Made by a program: the position numbers and the translations under genes
Notes under the pieces: model-generated
Database searches by the model: none
What the model saw: only the letters and a program-made list of their open reading frames with translations
Told to the model about the DNA's origin: nothing
Source of the DNA: Gnetum montanum
Lineage: Eukaryota; Streptophyta; Gnetopsida; Gnetales; Gnetaceae
Assembly (NCBI GenBank): GCA_015680685.1
Contig: MNCI01035212.1
Location: forward strand, 2,701-60,777
DNA: 58,077 bases
Direction: 5' to 3'
Shown here: positions 11,181-21,711 of the stretch, one piece after another
Numbering within the stretch: the stretch's first letter is position 1
How the letters are laid out: each line of letters begins with the position of its first letter

Positions 11181-11712
11181 GGTGGTTCTTTGATGAAAAT
11201 TGATTGTTGGCTATCTTGAATTTGAATTTACAAGGAAGAGCAGAGAGAAGGAAGAGCAGAGAGCTAGGGCATGGAACCTTGCGAGGATTTGCAAGTAGGC
11301 TGTGAAGAAATTCTACAACTATCGTGATGGCACCGAAGGCGAAGAAGAAGAATGCAAAACTGGCTAAAATTGACGAAGTGCAGGAAAATTTGAACTGTGT
11401 CTCACAGGCGCTGATCGATGTTTGCGACCCAACACCTTTTAACTGGTAGGTCATTCTTCCCGTGCTTACGCTTGTTCTATATGTCTATTTTGTTTTTCTT
11501 GAGTGTCTTTTGCGTGAATGCGAATGTCAAAATTACGGACCTCGGGTTAGTGCGAGGGTTTTGGTGAGGTTGCGTTCGTCGCCGTTGTTAGGGACAAACC
11601 TTGCGTTGTTGCAAGGGTTTGGGTGATTTCAGCCTGGTTGTGCTTTACGAGTTCTGTGTTAGTTGTGCAAACATAGATGTAGATGTTGATGAGTCTTGGC
11701 TTTTCCCTACAG

Positions 11713-12162
11713 CATCGCGCTGAAGCCCATCCTGATTGTGCTGGATATTATTGGGGTTTTATGCTGGGTGAACCCTATCGTCCCAAATGTTCCTCCCCCG
11801 CACACAAGAGTGCAGGGGAAGGCCATTTGGTTCCAAAAGGGGGCGCTGTAATTCCTACAATTTTTACTGCGCAACTTCAACATCATCATCTCGTCCAATA
11901 TGGCCGGAGATGTTGCTGGTGCCATTTTGGAGCACCTATTGCCGGGGTCTTCGCAGGGGATTCTGGCTTACTTGATAGACGGAGCCATCGAGACAGGCCA
12001 TCCCGAGGACCAAGTGCTCAGCTCCTGGGGTCTAAGGAGCTTACACTAGATCTGGTATATGGCCCGTTTCAACTGTTATCACGCATACAACACGTTGTTC
12101 ATGGCTCGCCATGTGTCAACGTACTTCCAAAACCCACAAGGCACGGTGTACTACGCAGGCGG
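11713..12162 (+). other. Exon 2 of the opposite-strand gene: HAD/FCP1 (NIF)-like segment
   Basis: Residues about 44-57 form a hydrophobic strand ending in Asp51 (ILIVLDIIGVL), like HAD motif I. About 45 residues on, an EFL-type helix and a strand (FLQFLLRNFNIIISS; IIIWS in Tat-3) resemble the FCP1/NIF pattern leading to the motif II Ser/Thr. The second Asp of the DxD box is Ile here and Val in Tat-3, so catalysis is doubtful, as in non-catalytic relatives such as Tim50. Towards the end a YHAYNTLF...TYFQNP...YYAGG tract is shared by both copies. The fold is inferred from pattern only. Confidence 0.45.
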
Positions 12163-14329
12163 GTAAGCAGATCTGGCTAGCTGTATTGTCTTTATTATGT
12201 TACAATGTCTGTTTTTGATGTAAAAGGGGGTAAGAGAAGTTTAGATGTAGAGTGTAGATTAAGCTTACGCTGTATGGTATAGGTTTTTCATACGCGACAA
12301 CAAGTTAATCGGCGACGGTGATACACTGCCCTGGGCCGAAACGGTGATAAAGGTGTTTACCGCGACTAACAACGTTCGTGCCGGTGTCATTGGGTAAATC
12401 GGCCACAAGATGCGTGAGTATCATGCTCATTATGAGCAGTTTTTCAAGAATTACCAGGAACTTGGGTGGCTGCACGAGGACTGGACCCTGGATCCGCCCC
12501 TCAGCGTCGAGGACGTGGAGAGGGAACTCCCACAATTCCCATTGCCGTTTGGCCCCGGTAAGGTTGCCGCGTGCTTTAATGTTACTTGCGTAGTTGTGAG
12601 TTATGAATACTGTGATAATGTTTCTGTTTTGTCTTGCGTTTTTGGCTTGCGTCTTTGGCTTGCAGTCAGGGAATCCTGGGAGATTACCCTTACGATTTCC
12701 GGCCGCGAGGCGAGGGATGTCCTCTTTCGTTACGGGGACATTAAGGAGGCACAGTGTTGGCTTGGCCACTCGGCGGCCCTAGTTGTAGTGGTCGCCAAGA
12801 TCCAGGCCATAGGGCTAATGCACATATTTTTGGCTGCAACCCCTGATGTCCCCGCTAGCGAGATGATAGGCCTGGTCAACTCCTTCAGTGAGAAGGCGGA
12901 TCGTTTCAGCACGTGCGTGCATAACGTGCGTGTAAACTTTGATATTAACGCTCAAATCTTCTTGGACCTGTTTGGCGTCCCCTCAAGCGGCCTTCCCATA
13001 AAAGTGAAGACCAAGAGGAGCGTCAGGGTGGAGGAGTTTCTGCAGGAGTGGGCGAGAATCCCTAAGGAGACCAAGGGGTTTCCTTGTGAGGAATTCGAGC
13101 TAAAAATCACCAAAATGCTTTATCCCCTTTTTCGGGCCCGTACCTTCCCCAAAACCCTCTCGCAGGCAAAGTTCTTTTCAGTAGAATAGAAGTGTATTAT
13201 GCAAGAGGTTCTGGAGGAGGGAGCCTGATTTGATTGGGGGAGCCATCTCGCCAAGGGGTTGCGCAACGAGATGGTCAAGCTTCGTGAGAAGCTTGAGTCT
13301 CGCTTCAACGTGCACCATGCCTTTTTCATAGCCGTCCTCCGGCGGTTTGCTGAGTATCTGGTCGTTCAAAGGAATGGGGTCTGGGTACAGCAAGACCGAG
13401 ACCAACTATCTAAACCTTGGATTGCCCACATCCTTAGCACTACCCGTGGGCAGGATCCGCCGGAAGGGATCGTAGAGTCGATGTCTGTGACAACTAAAGG
13501 CATGACGACACCCCGAGTGTGAGGTCTCGATAGTGTAGGCGGGATAATGCCTACCTACACTGGCGATGCCTCGCGGGGGAAGCACTTGGCGGAGGAAATT
13601 GTGGAGCCTGCAGCTCGGCGGAAGAGGCTCCGTCTGGCTGAGGCCCCTGGAGGCGAGGCAGGCCACACCGTTGGGCTCACGGTGCAGTGGACTAAGCCTC
13701 CGCCTCGTAAGTGTAAATAGTCTGTATATGCAATGTTTCATTTAGATAAGCTGAAATTATGTTCTAATGCATCGGAATTTAAGCAGCAAAAACGATAGGT
13801 CGATTGACCCCTGAGACAGGGGCAATGGTACTAAAACTTGGGGAGGGGGCCTCAATTTTGGAAGAAGAGGCCCCAGCTATTAGTACGCGTCGTGCACAGG
13901 CTCCAATGCGTGAGGCGACCCCAGCTGCTAGCGGGAGCCGCGTACAGACTGGGTAAGAGGCCCCTGCTACTGGAGCCAAAGACGCGCAGACCCCAGTGCA
14001 TGAGAGGGAAGGAAATACGGAAGATGTCGATGAAGTCGCCACTGTCACCGACAGAGGTAATGAGCGTGTGTTTTACGAGTTTTGAAAGAGTCTGTAAATA
14101 GGTAATGTTTAACCGAGTTATGTTATAGGGGAAGGAGATGCCTCGATGTCTGCTGCTATTAACAAAATGTGGAGAGACTTCCCTGATAAGTTTGCCTTCA
14201 TGGAAGGCGTCATCAGTGACATGATCGAGCGTCTGGAATGCATCGAACCCAGTGCTGGTAAGTTAATCGAAGTGACTACGTAATGTCTTGGTGGTAATGT
14301 CATCTGTCTTGATGCTTGTTTTCTATCAG

Positions 14330-15147
14330 GAGCTCACCTCCGATGGGATCCTGCGGAGCCCATTGACCTGGACACAGCAGAGTCCCCATCTGATGGGGTG
14401 GTTGTGCCACGCCACATTAATGAGGAAATGCGTAAATGTGCATTACGCTCGACACACTCTGTATGGGAAAGCAGGAATGTCAATGAAGACCTATGGAAGA
14501 AGCTGCAGCGGTCAGAACAGAGGGTTGAATCCTTGACTAAGGAAGTCGAGGACCTAAGGGCGCAGTATGAGTTCCTACAGGCTCGAGTGACAGGGGATGA
14601 AGACTGGCGTACTGCTGTTATTGATCACTCCCGTTATTGGATAGCCATCAAGAATAGCGTACAGACCAATCGAGCGTTAGTAGAGCAAAGGATGCAAATT
14701 GAGCTCCTAGCTCAGAAAAGTCGAGACTGGAGGGACTACTGCGTGGGCGTGCAGGAATGGGGGCAGAAGGAGAAGGACCATAAGCACATATACAAAAGGG
14801 AAAGCGCTGCCTATAGAAAACGCTACCGCGATTCCGCTGTTAAAGCTCGATCCTTGGAGGTCTTCGTGGACACAACTGGAGCGTCTGAAGCTTTCAAGAA
14901 GTTTGAGGAGCAGGTGACCATAACTGCATCTCCAGAGAGAGAAATGGTCTTCCCTGGGAATCAAGCTTCAATCCCTACTTTCTTCCCAGATCCTCCCTCT
15001 TAGAGTAGCGTGGAGAAAGGGAAGGTAAAAGTAGGGGCGGCTTTGGGCGAGGATGTGTGGCAAGACCTGACAGAGGACGAGATCATGCAGCATTTGTGGG
15101 CCGGTTTGGACAAGCTTCCCTTTGCTGCGGAAGTCGGGCCGTCTCAG
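14330..15147 (+). other. Exon 7 of the opposite-strand gene: coiled coil
   Basis: A charged helical stretch (about 200 residues) with regular hydrophobic spacing runs from the RHINEEMRKC tract through LWKKLQRSEQRVESLTKEVE to QVTITASPERE. The matching minus-strand frame in Tat-3 (49159-49623) shares the YKRESAAYRKRYRDS-like and TASPER tracts and the following LTEDEIMQ.LW motif. The stop at 15001-15003 falls where Tat-3 reads through. Confidence 0.7.
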
Positions 15148-15476
15148 GTAAGTTTATGCATGGCTTAGCCAGAACATTTTCTGACATAGTGTTGCCTATT
15201 CTAATTTTTATGTTATTTGGATTTTAGATACCAGAAGAAGGTAGAGAACGCACGCCAGCTGAGGGGTTGGGAGAGGAAACAGTAGAAGCAGAGGTGGAAC
15301 ACGACGATGAAGAGCGTCTTCCTGTGGAGCCAGCATTAGAACGAGAGCCTCATGAGGAGGCAATCTTTCATGAAGGGACAATTCCCAGAAATGATGGCCC
15401 ACTGGAGGACGACCCTTTGGGGCTGGATTTAGAGTTGAAGGATACCAGTGACAGTGGCAGTAGGGGAAATGCATGA

Positions 15477-15622
15477 TTTTTGTTGATGTTGTGCGTAATA
15501 TGATGTTACAAATGACCTGAAAAGACTTGTTATAAAACTTGATTGAATGTCAACTACCTATCATATATTTTTTTTATTTTTTGTCTATAGATTGCGAGTG
15601 GGATAATAATGGAGCGTAATTC
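15477..15622. other. 3' flank of the opposite-strand gene
   Basis: AT-rich sequence with a poly-T run follows the TGA at 15474-15476. It is a plausible polyadenylation region; no exact signal is resolved. Confidence 0.3.
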
Positions 15623-15910
15623 CTAGTTTAAGGCCGTTGCAGGCCGAAAGCGTAAAGTGGAGAAAGCGTGAATTGTGATCGTAGATAACTAGTTTAAGGC
15701 CGTTGCGGGCCGGCGTACCCGTTTGCATAAATTTGTGTAATTTAGCTACTAGTTTAAGGCCGTTGCCGACCGTCTACGTATATTGGCTACTAGTTTAAGG
15801 TCGTTGCGGGCCATCTACGAATGTGCGTAAATTAGCTACTAGTTTAAGGTCGCTGCGGGCCGATGTATCAGTTTGCATAATTAGCTACTAGTTTAAGGCC
15901 GTTGCGGGCC
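15623..15910 (+). repeat. Six hairpin repeats between gag-protease and the opposite-strand gene (Tat-1)
   Basis: Six units contain CTAGTTTAAGGCCGTTGCGGGCC or a close variant: prefix AGTTTAA, stem GGCC, loop GTTGCG, stem GGCC. They are spaced 40-67 bp apart with GCGTAA-rich filler. The array sits between two convergent genes (gag-protease ending at 16147, opposite-strand gene ending at 15476). The same motif is found at the matching place in Tat-2 (28974) and Tat-3 (48715). Confidence 0.85.
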
Positions 15911-16146
15911 AATGCATCAGTTTGCATAATTAGCTACTGCGTAAATTGTAACAAAATGTAACCCTGGACGCATGCATAAAGGAATGAGGAAGCGTAACTA
16001 ACGTACATATGATAACACATGCAAAGACAAAAAATGCAAAGCGTACACACAGAAGGCGAATGTCGCGTAAAAGCATAGTGAAACAAAAGAGGCTGTTTGA
16101 TTGATGAGCATGATAAGTTACATGAGTGCACGTAGAAGACCTTCAT

Positions 16147-19100
16147 TCAACCGTCAATACGCAATTGTCTCCTAGCGGATTTTATGTTGGACGCTGCATA
16201 AGGACGAGGAGGTTTACAGTTCGACTCCTCTACGCTATCATTCGGAAATGGCAGGTCGGCCCAGGCTAGACCGTCATCATTGTCGTTGTTCTGTTCAGGG
16301 GCTTGGAGAGGGGACTGATCGTCAGCCATTTCAATCTCCGAACCCCGTTCTTCTTCAATGTTGTTAATGGTCTTGGGGGTGACCTCGTCGCTGCGTATGA
16401 TAACCTCCCCTCTGGCGTAAGGTAGGTGTATCTCCTGATGTATCGGCGACAAGACCACCGTCAGCTAGGCCAACCACAACCTCCCTAAGATTAAGTTGAA
16501 TCCTAGCATCTCCTTGATGACTAAAAATGTGGCTTCCGTTGGGAATTGATTCCCCGCCACAAACTCAATACGCACCGTCCCCTTGACTTGGACCCGTGCT
16601 CCGTTGAACGATTTCACGCAAGCCGTCATCGTGGGAGTGATCTGGTCGACCAACCCCAACCTATCCATGATGGAATAGGAAACTACGTTAGCAGCTGCGC
16701 CATCGTCCACGTGTACCCTCCGGATCCGGTACTGACCGACCCGAATGGTAATGAACATAGGCTGCATCGTTACTTGACCTTTTTCCAGATCATCTTTAAC
16801 AGAATCGTCCAGGAAGGTCAACGAGGTGGGCTTGGGTTGTTCAGCTTCAAGAGGAAACATGATAGCGTGTATCGCTTCCTCTTCCATCGGCAAGCTGGCA
16901 TCCACTGATATGGACGTCAACATGCGTACCATAGCCTCGCGGTGTTCTTGAGAAGTCATCAAGAGGTCGTACAAGCTCAGCGTTGTGTTCTTTTGCTTGA
17001 GAGCTTGTTTGACCTGTGTGAACGCATCGAGGAGGTCCTTCTCTCGGCAGGGTTTTTTATCCCCCTTGTCTTCCTCCATTCGGCCCAAGAGATGGATCTC
17101 TTGCGGCGGAGTGGTGTCAGCGGAGGGGTTGTTCTTCCTACCAAGAGAAGGTGGCTACGTTTCTGTGCCTTTGGCATACTTCTGGGGCATGGACAAAGGC
17201 ACAGAGGCCAGGGGCCTAGGCTTAGGAAAGTCGAGCGTAGAGTTGTCTTTTGTTGTGCTAGCCGCGGTGTTCTCCTCCTTTCGCTTGGGAGGTGATGACT
17301 GATAGTGCTGGTTGGAGGTTTGCCCCTGCGTGAGAGGAGTAGCCTGTGGTTTTGGTGCCCTAATGATGAAGGGCACTCTCGGCGTGGGCTCAGACGAAGC
17401 TGCAGCTAGGGTAGTGGCGTGTGACTGAGGCCGCACTTGAGAAGGTGCCCGTATGATGAACAGTGGCCGTGAGACCCCACCTGCTGCCGAAGAAGTAGTT
17501 GGCCCCTTTGGTGAGCTGGCAGGCACGCACAAAACAAATGGTTGTTTTGGCAGTCCCTTACGCTCACTGTCTGTACTCACCACAGTGATTGTATAAGGAT
17601 CGTAGCTTGCGTTTAATGGATCCTTGTATACATGCAATGTTTGGTTTTCTAGACACGTAGGGTTACTGTTGTCTAGTTTTAGATGACCTTCGTCGATGAT
17701 GCGTTGAATGTCGTCCTTCAACACCTAGCAGTAATCCCTGTCGTGACCACACATCTGGTGGTAGTCACAGAAACAGTCCAGTCTGAAAGATCTCGGAACT
17801 GCTGGCTCATTAGGCAGAGCTAAAGAAGGATCCTTCAACAGTTCACAGTGACGTCTGTGATGCTTAAGGGCTTCCTCGAACACTTTATTAGGTTGAATGT
17901 GTCCTGTTGCCAACAGTTGTTTTAGCAATTTGGAGTGTTTCACGGGTAAAGCCGCATATTTTGAGCAATCTTTACGCTCAAAATTTGGCCTTGGCTGGGG
18001 GGCCTGTTCAGGGGTAGCCATGGCCTGGCTGGTGCCGGCACCAGCTGTGGCCTCAGGCAGTGCTGTTGCTGGAGCCTTCTTGTTCTTATTCTTTGCATTC
18101 TCAATCAGCGCAGCTACAGTAGTTGTCGCTGCCTTGCCTTTGTCCTTGGCTTTGTTGTGTGCGTTTCTGTAGGCGACATATGCCGGGTCTTTGCTGGCCT
18201 CCGCAGCATCTTGGATGCTTCGGATCTGGGCGAAGGCCTGAGTTATATTGCCAGGGGAGAGGTAATATAGCTTAGACTTAATGAAGTCGTTGACTGCTCC
18301 CTTGAATATGGCCAGTAGATGGGAGTCCACGATCGGATCATGGATCTCATTCAAGGTAGCATTCCAACGCTGTATAAACTTTTGGACTGGCTCGAGCGGG
18401 TCTTGTTTCACCCCCATAAGCTGTTCCAACGTGACTTTCGGCTTCATGTTGTATTTGAATCGGGTCACAAATTGAGTCAACAGCTCTTCCAAGGTTGAAA
18501 TGGAAGAGCATGGGAGAGCTCTGTACCAGTCTAAAGCCTTCCCTGTTAATGTCATCGCGAAGACTCGGACTAAAGTATGCGGCCACTGTTGCAACAACAA
18601 AGATTCGGATCTAAAGGTGACCAGATGGGTGTTGGGATCCCCCTCCCCATTATACTTGGTAAAATGTGGAAGGGACATCCCTGGCAGCGACGATAGCACG
18701 GGAACCGCTGGATTCATCGGATCATCTTGATAGAAATCCATGATCTGAATGGTGTCAGATCCAGCGGTCTTGAGGCGTCGGACCTCTTCGGTAAGCGTCT
18801 GGATAAGTTGTAATGCTTGATCCAGACCTGTTAACGGCTGCGTCTGTGCAGCAGGCATAGGAGGTTGGACTGGGTGGGTAGTCCTAGGCAACTGGCATGC
18901 AGGAGATGGTTGGGTGACCGCTGGTGGAGCGGGGATCCCTGCAGGCTGGGGGGCTTGCGAAGACCACCACCCACCGGTCTAAGACGAGGGGTTAGTTGCT
19001 GCCTGCTGCGTAGCATAATGGTAAGTATATCGAGGAAGCACCTGCGAAAATTGTGTCGTGGGTGCTGGCGGAGGCTGTGCACTGTAAACCGTATACGGGT

Positions 19101-19923
19101 GATGTTGTGTAGCAGGGTTGGTCCACTGACTTGTTGCGGGGTATTGAACAAAGGTTTGCGGTGGTACGGTTGCGGTATTTTGCTGAGTTGGCGGGGGCAG
19201 GAACATTTTGGGGTGAGTTGCTGGTATGGTGTGAGCTTGTACTTGAGGGATGAGATGGGGCGCGGTGGCTGCCGGGCCCACCGCCAGAATGTTGATTACA
19301 TGTTGCGATGGAACCACCCTCGTGTTATGCGGTAGTTGCATTTGCAACACAGACGGCTGCGTGTTGGCCTGCGGAAGAACAGGGGTTTGCGTCTGCGTGG
19401 TCACGGTCGAGTCCAGAGAAGCTGCCTCTTTGTTGAAAGGGAACAACGTATTTATGTACATGTGAGGCGTCAGAGTATGGAACGAATGTTCCAACACGGC
19501 TGCGAATTCGTCCTTTGCTTCTTCCTCATGCTGGGGCTCCACCGCAGGTTGTGAGGTCTGGCCTCTAGCCATGACCAACTATGCGATGAGCTTGTGTTGG
19601 TGTTCGGTCAAAGGAATTATGTCGTAGGCCGTTGGCTTAAAATCATAACCCCCTCAATGGAGCACCTCGAAGTTTCGCTTCGCCTCAAGCTTGGCTCGGC
19701 TGAGAGCCAACCTCGCCTGGATCTTAACGCATATGAAATTGTACTCTTCAGGGGTTATAATCGTGAAGATAGGCTCTTTCCCTTGAAGCCTTAATAAACG
19801 GTGCAATGGTCCTTGAGGACCCGTTGCACTGGGGGCTGGCCCTGTGGCCACCGTCGGGTTCACGGGCGTGACACCCAGATCGATAGTGGCCATGGCGGTT
19901 GTGTTTGAATAAAAGGAATCCAT
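16147..19923 (-). pseudogene. gag-protease of Tat-1
   Basis: A single minus-strand frame of 1258 codons plus stop is interrupted by six stops at 19654, 19579, 18979, 17725, 17155 and 16465. After a short N-terminal region there is a Pro/Gln/Thr-rich linker, then the retrotransposon gag core (about 18700-18000: MSLPHFTKYNGEGDP, LLQQWP, GKALDWYRALP, VQKFIQRWN). A Cys/His cluster follows (CFCDYHQMCGHDRDYC, about 17770), then a linker with repeated FIIRAP, and the aspartic protease (RVHVDDGAAANVV near 16700; NLILGRLWLA before 16465). The protease active site reads DDGA rather than DTGA or DSGA, as in both other Tat copies here. Tat-3 reads through most of the stop positions. Gag packages RNA and protease matures the polyprotein. 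Confidence 0.9.
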
Positions 19924-20150
19924 GGATCAATGAGATCGAGAATGACCAGTAATCGAATCTAAAAGGAAGAATGGCTAGCAAAAAACAAGCACAAAAGGCT
20001 TTCTACCCTGACGGATTTCAAAGAAATCGTCCTTGTGACCGATCTATACCACACGATTGACCGTATAATTCCCTAGAGGTATTACGTCTATGGCTTAGGG
20101 TATGGATCTCTAACAGGGTTACCCGAAATATTCGGATTGGAGCCTGAAGG

Positions 20151-20167
20151 CCCTCCTTCTAGCACCA
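20151..20167 (-). promoter_or_regulatory. Primer-binding site of Tat-1
   Basis: The minus strand reads TGGTGCTAGAAGGAGGG six bases after the 5' LTR. TGG pairs with the CCA end of a tRNA. The same site occurs in Tat-3 (44626) and, as TGGCGCTAGATGGAGGG, in Tat-2 (33207). The primer tRNA is not identified. Confidence 0.7.
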
Positions 20168-21004
20168 GAAAACTGTAACGACGGAAAACGTCGGCAGTTG
20201 GAAATACCGACCGAAATTCCGGCGTACACAGTCTTAAACACGGATCCACGCGAGGGCTATGCTGGAAAAAGCGAATCTGCGGTGCCCTGAATGGTCTTGT
20301 TGATCAGTCAAGGACTTATGGGTCAGTAAAATGATGATGATTACGAATCTTTGCGTGTTGCGACCTGATTCGAGAGATCGTGAAATGGGGAAAAACGACG
20401 TGGATGGATCGCTACGATAATAACGTCAAACACGTCGAAGAAATGCTAATCGAGAGAGAAACATGTAATTTTCAAAGATTTATGTTTCGATTCTGGACAG
20501 AATGTATGATTTGTATAGCACGTTACAATGGGAGATACAAAAGTGAGCACAAAACAACAAGGAAACTGCCTAGATAGAAGTCCGATCTACCTCGTAGGCC
20601 AAAGCTCAGGTGCAAGGATGGTCAAGCTCTGAAGTCTGCTGATCAACTATTTTTAATCGATAGAGTCTCCTAACCAGGAAAGATGACCTCACGATCCCCG
20701 TTCTGCTTCTTAGCTTCGAGTAGGTTCTGCTCAGGGTAGCGATCTCCCCTGTTGCTAAGGCTCAAATACACGGTGCTCTGTTCTTGCTGAAGGATGTGTT
20801 GTCGAAAATTGCCAAAAGGTTGCTCTTTGTTTCTCTGCTCAAGGAGATAAGTGTTTCCTCGTTCAGAAAATGCTCTTGCCCTTTCAACCTACTGCCAACA
20901 AAAGTGATAAAGGCTCTGGTACTCAGAAAATGCCTCTGTTTCTCTGATTTGCCAACTTGCCAACTAGCCAACCCCTCGAACCCCTGTATCTTTGTCAACT
21001 GGGG

Positions 21005-21012
21005 TATTTATA
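21005..21012 (-). promoter_or_regulatory. TATA box of the right Tat-1 LTR (element promoter)
   Basis: Minus-strand TATAAATA. Transcription from here would read gag-protease and polymerase. Confidence 0.6.
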
Positions 21013-21258
21013 GGCTGCGACGCTTTCGTGAAAACGTGCAGCCCTGATGATGTGGGCCCGGATGTTGCGGGTCCTGTTGACGTGATTCTTTTGAGTCGGA
21101 TTGCGACTACGCACAACATGCTCGTTTACGTGTTGTGCGTGTAAGGAGCAGGTACATGTTAAGCGTGTCTCGACTGCATTTAGGCTGTATTACACTCATT
21201 CACGTTGTGTTGCGTGTATGAGCGTAATTTGGTGTAAAAACAATGAGCTCAAGATTGT

Positions 21259-21450
21259 TTTACGCTCACTACGCAACTGTGCATGACAAAGCGTAAATGT
21301 AACGTACGCTCACTACGCAGCTGTGCGTGGTGAAGCGTAAACAAGGTATAACTTATGCTCATTACGCAGCTGCGCGTGATAAAGCGTAAATAATGCATAA
21401 CTTACGCTCACTAGGCAGCTACGTGTGATGAAGCATAAATAATGTGCAAC
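21259..21450 (-). repeat. U3 palindromic repeats of Tat-1 (right LTR)
   Basis: Same four-unit array as 5379-5569, with scattered transitions between the two LTRs. Units centre on GCAGCTGC flanked by ACGCT and AGCGT. Confidence 0.75.
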
Positions 21451-21706
21451 TTGAATTATGACCCATGCACTGGTACGCACCACCGCGTAACGAGCGTACA
21501 GACCAGTTATTTATGCGCTGCAAGCAAAAGTGCTAACCTGTTGTGCTTCTTTGGACTCTGCCTTCAACTGTCTTGGAGCTTATTACGCTCATTACACTGC
21601 CGTGCGTGATAGAGTGTAAACTTGTCCTTGAACAAATTTGAGGCGCGTTCTTGCTCGAATTATGAATCTTCGCCTGAGGCTGACTTGTAATTTTCACGGT
21701 GTTTCA

Positions 21707-21711
21707 ATGTG
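21707..21711. repeat. Target-site duplication of Tat-1, right copy
   Basis: ATGTG, matching 4287-4291. Confidence 0.9.

Larger units (their letters stand above)
11327..15476 (+). pseudogene. Eight-exon gene carried antisense inside Tat-1 (unknown protein, 1116 codons plus stop)
   Basis: Exons: 11327-11445, 11713-12162, 12283-12557, 12666-13706, 13787-14056, 14129-14257, 14330-15147, 15228-15476. All seven introns are GT..AG, every junction keeps phase, and the summed exons (3351 nt) divide by three. Eight premature stops break it: 11849, 12047, 12395, 13187, 13226, 13520, 13954, 15001. Predicted regions are a Lys-rich N-terminus (APKAKKKNAK); a HAD/FCP1-like segment in exon 2 (KPILIVLDIIGVL, then FLQFLLRNFNIII); an unrecognised domain in exons 3-4 (REYHAHYEQFF, FRYGDIKEAQCW); a basic RRKRLRL patch; a long coiled coil in exon 7; and an acidic exon 8. 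The same gene with matching exons lies in Tat-3 (48870-53420), always opposite to the element's own genes. This suggests a captured gene kept by the family. The function is unknown. Confidence 0.85.
4292..21706 (-). mobile_element. Tat-1: 17.4 kb Tat-lineage Ty3/gypsy retrotransposon
   Basis: This complete element is read on the minus strand. From its 5' end it has an LTR (20174-21706), a primer site, gag-protease (19923-16147), a short hairpin array, an eight-exon gene on the opposite strand (11327-15476), a polymerase with reverse transcriptase, two RNase H domains and integrase (10902-7435), a second hairpin array, a polypurine tract and an LTR (4292-5825). The second, archaeal-type RNase H is the hallmark of the Tat lineage (Ogre, Retand and Grande relatives). 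The LTRs differ by only a few percent by eye, mostly at CG sites. Each gene keeps one frame broken only by stops, so it is the youngest large element here. Confidence 0.93.
20174..21706 (-). repeat. Right (5') LTR of Tat-1
   Basis: In sense orientation it begins TGAAACACCGTG and ends CGTCGTTACA (plus strand TGTAACGACG at 20174), with canonical TG..CA ends. It matches 4292-5825. The TATA box is at 21005-21012 and four U3 palindromic repeats lie at 21259-21450. Confidence 0.93.

Noticed and set aside
12305-12769. A 154-residue minus-strand ORF opposite the multi-exon gene
   Set aside because: Shadow frame. It is not conserved in Tat-3, and the plus-strand frame is.
12410-13189. A single 259-codon plus-strand ORF
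   Set aside because: It reads through a 108-bp intron (12558-12665) with GT..AG ends. Tat-3 shows the exon ending at the same spot, so the ORF is part of exons 3 and 4 of the larger gene.
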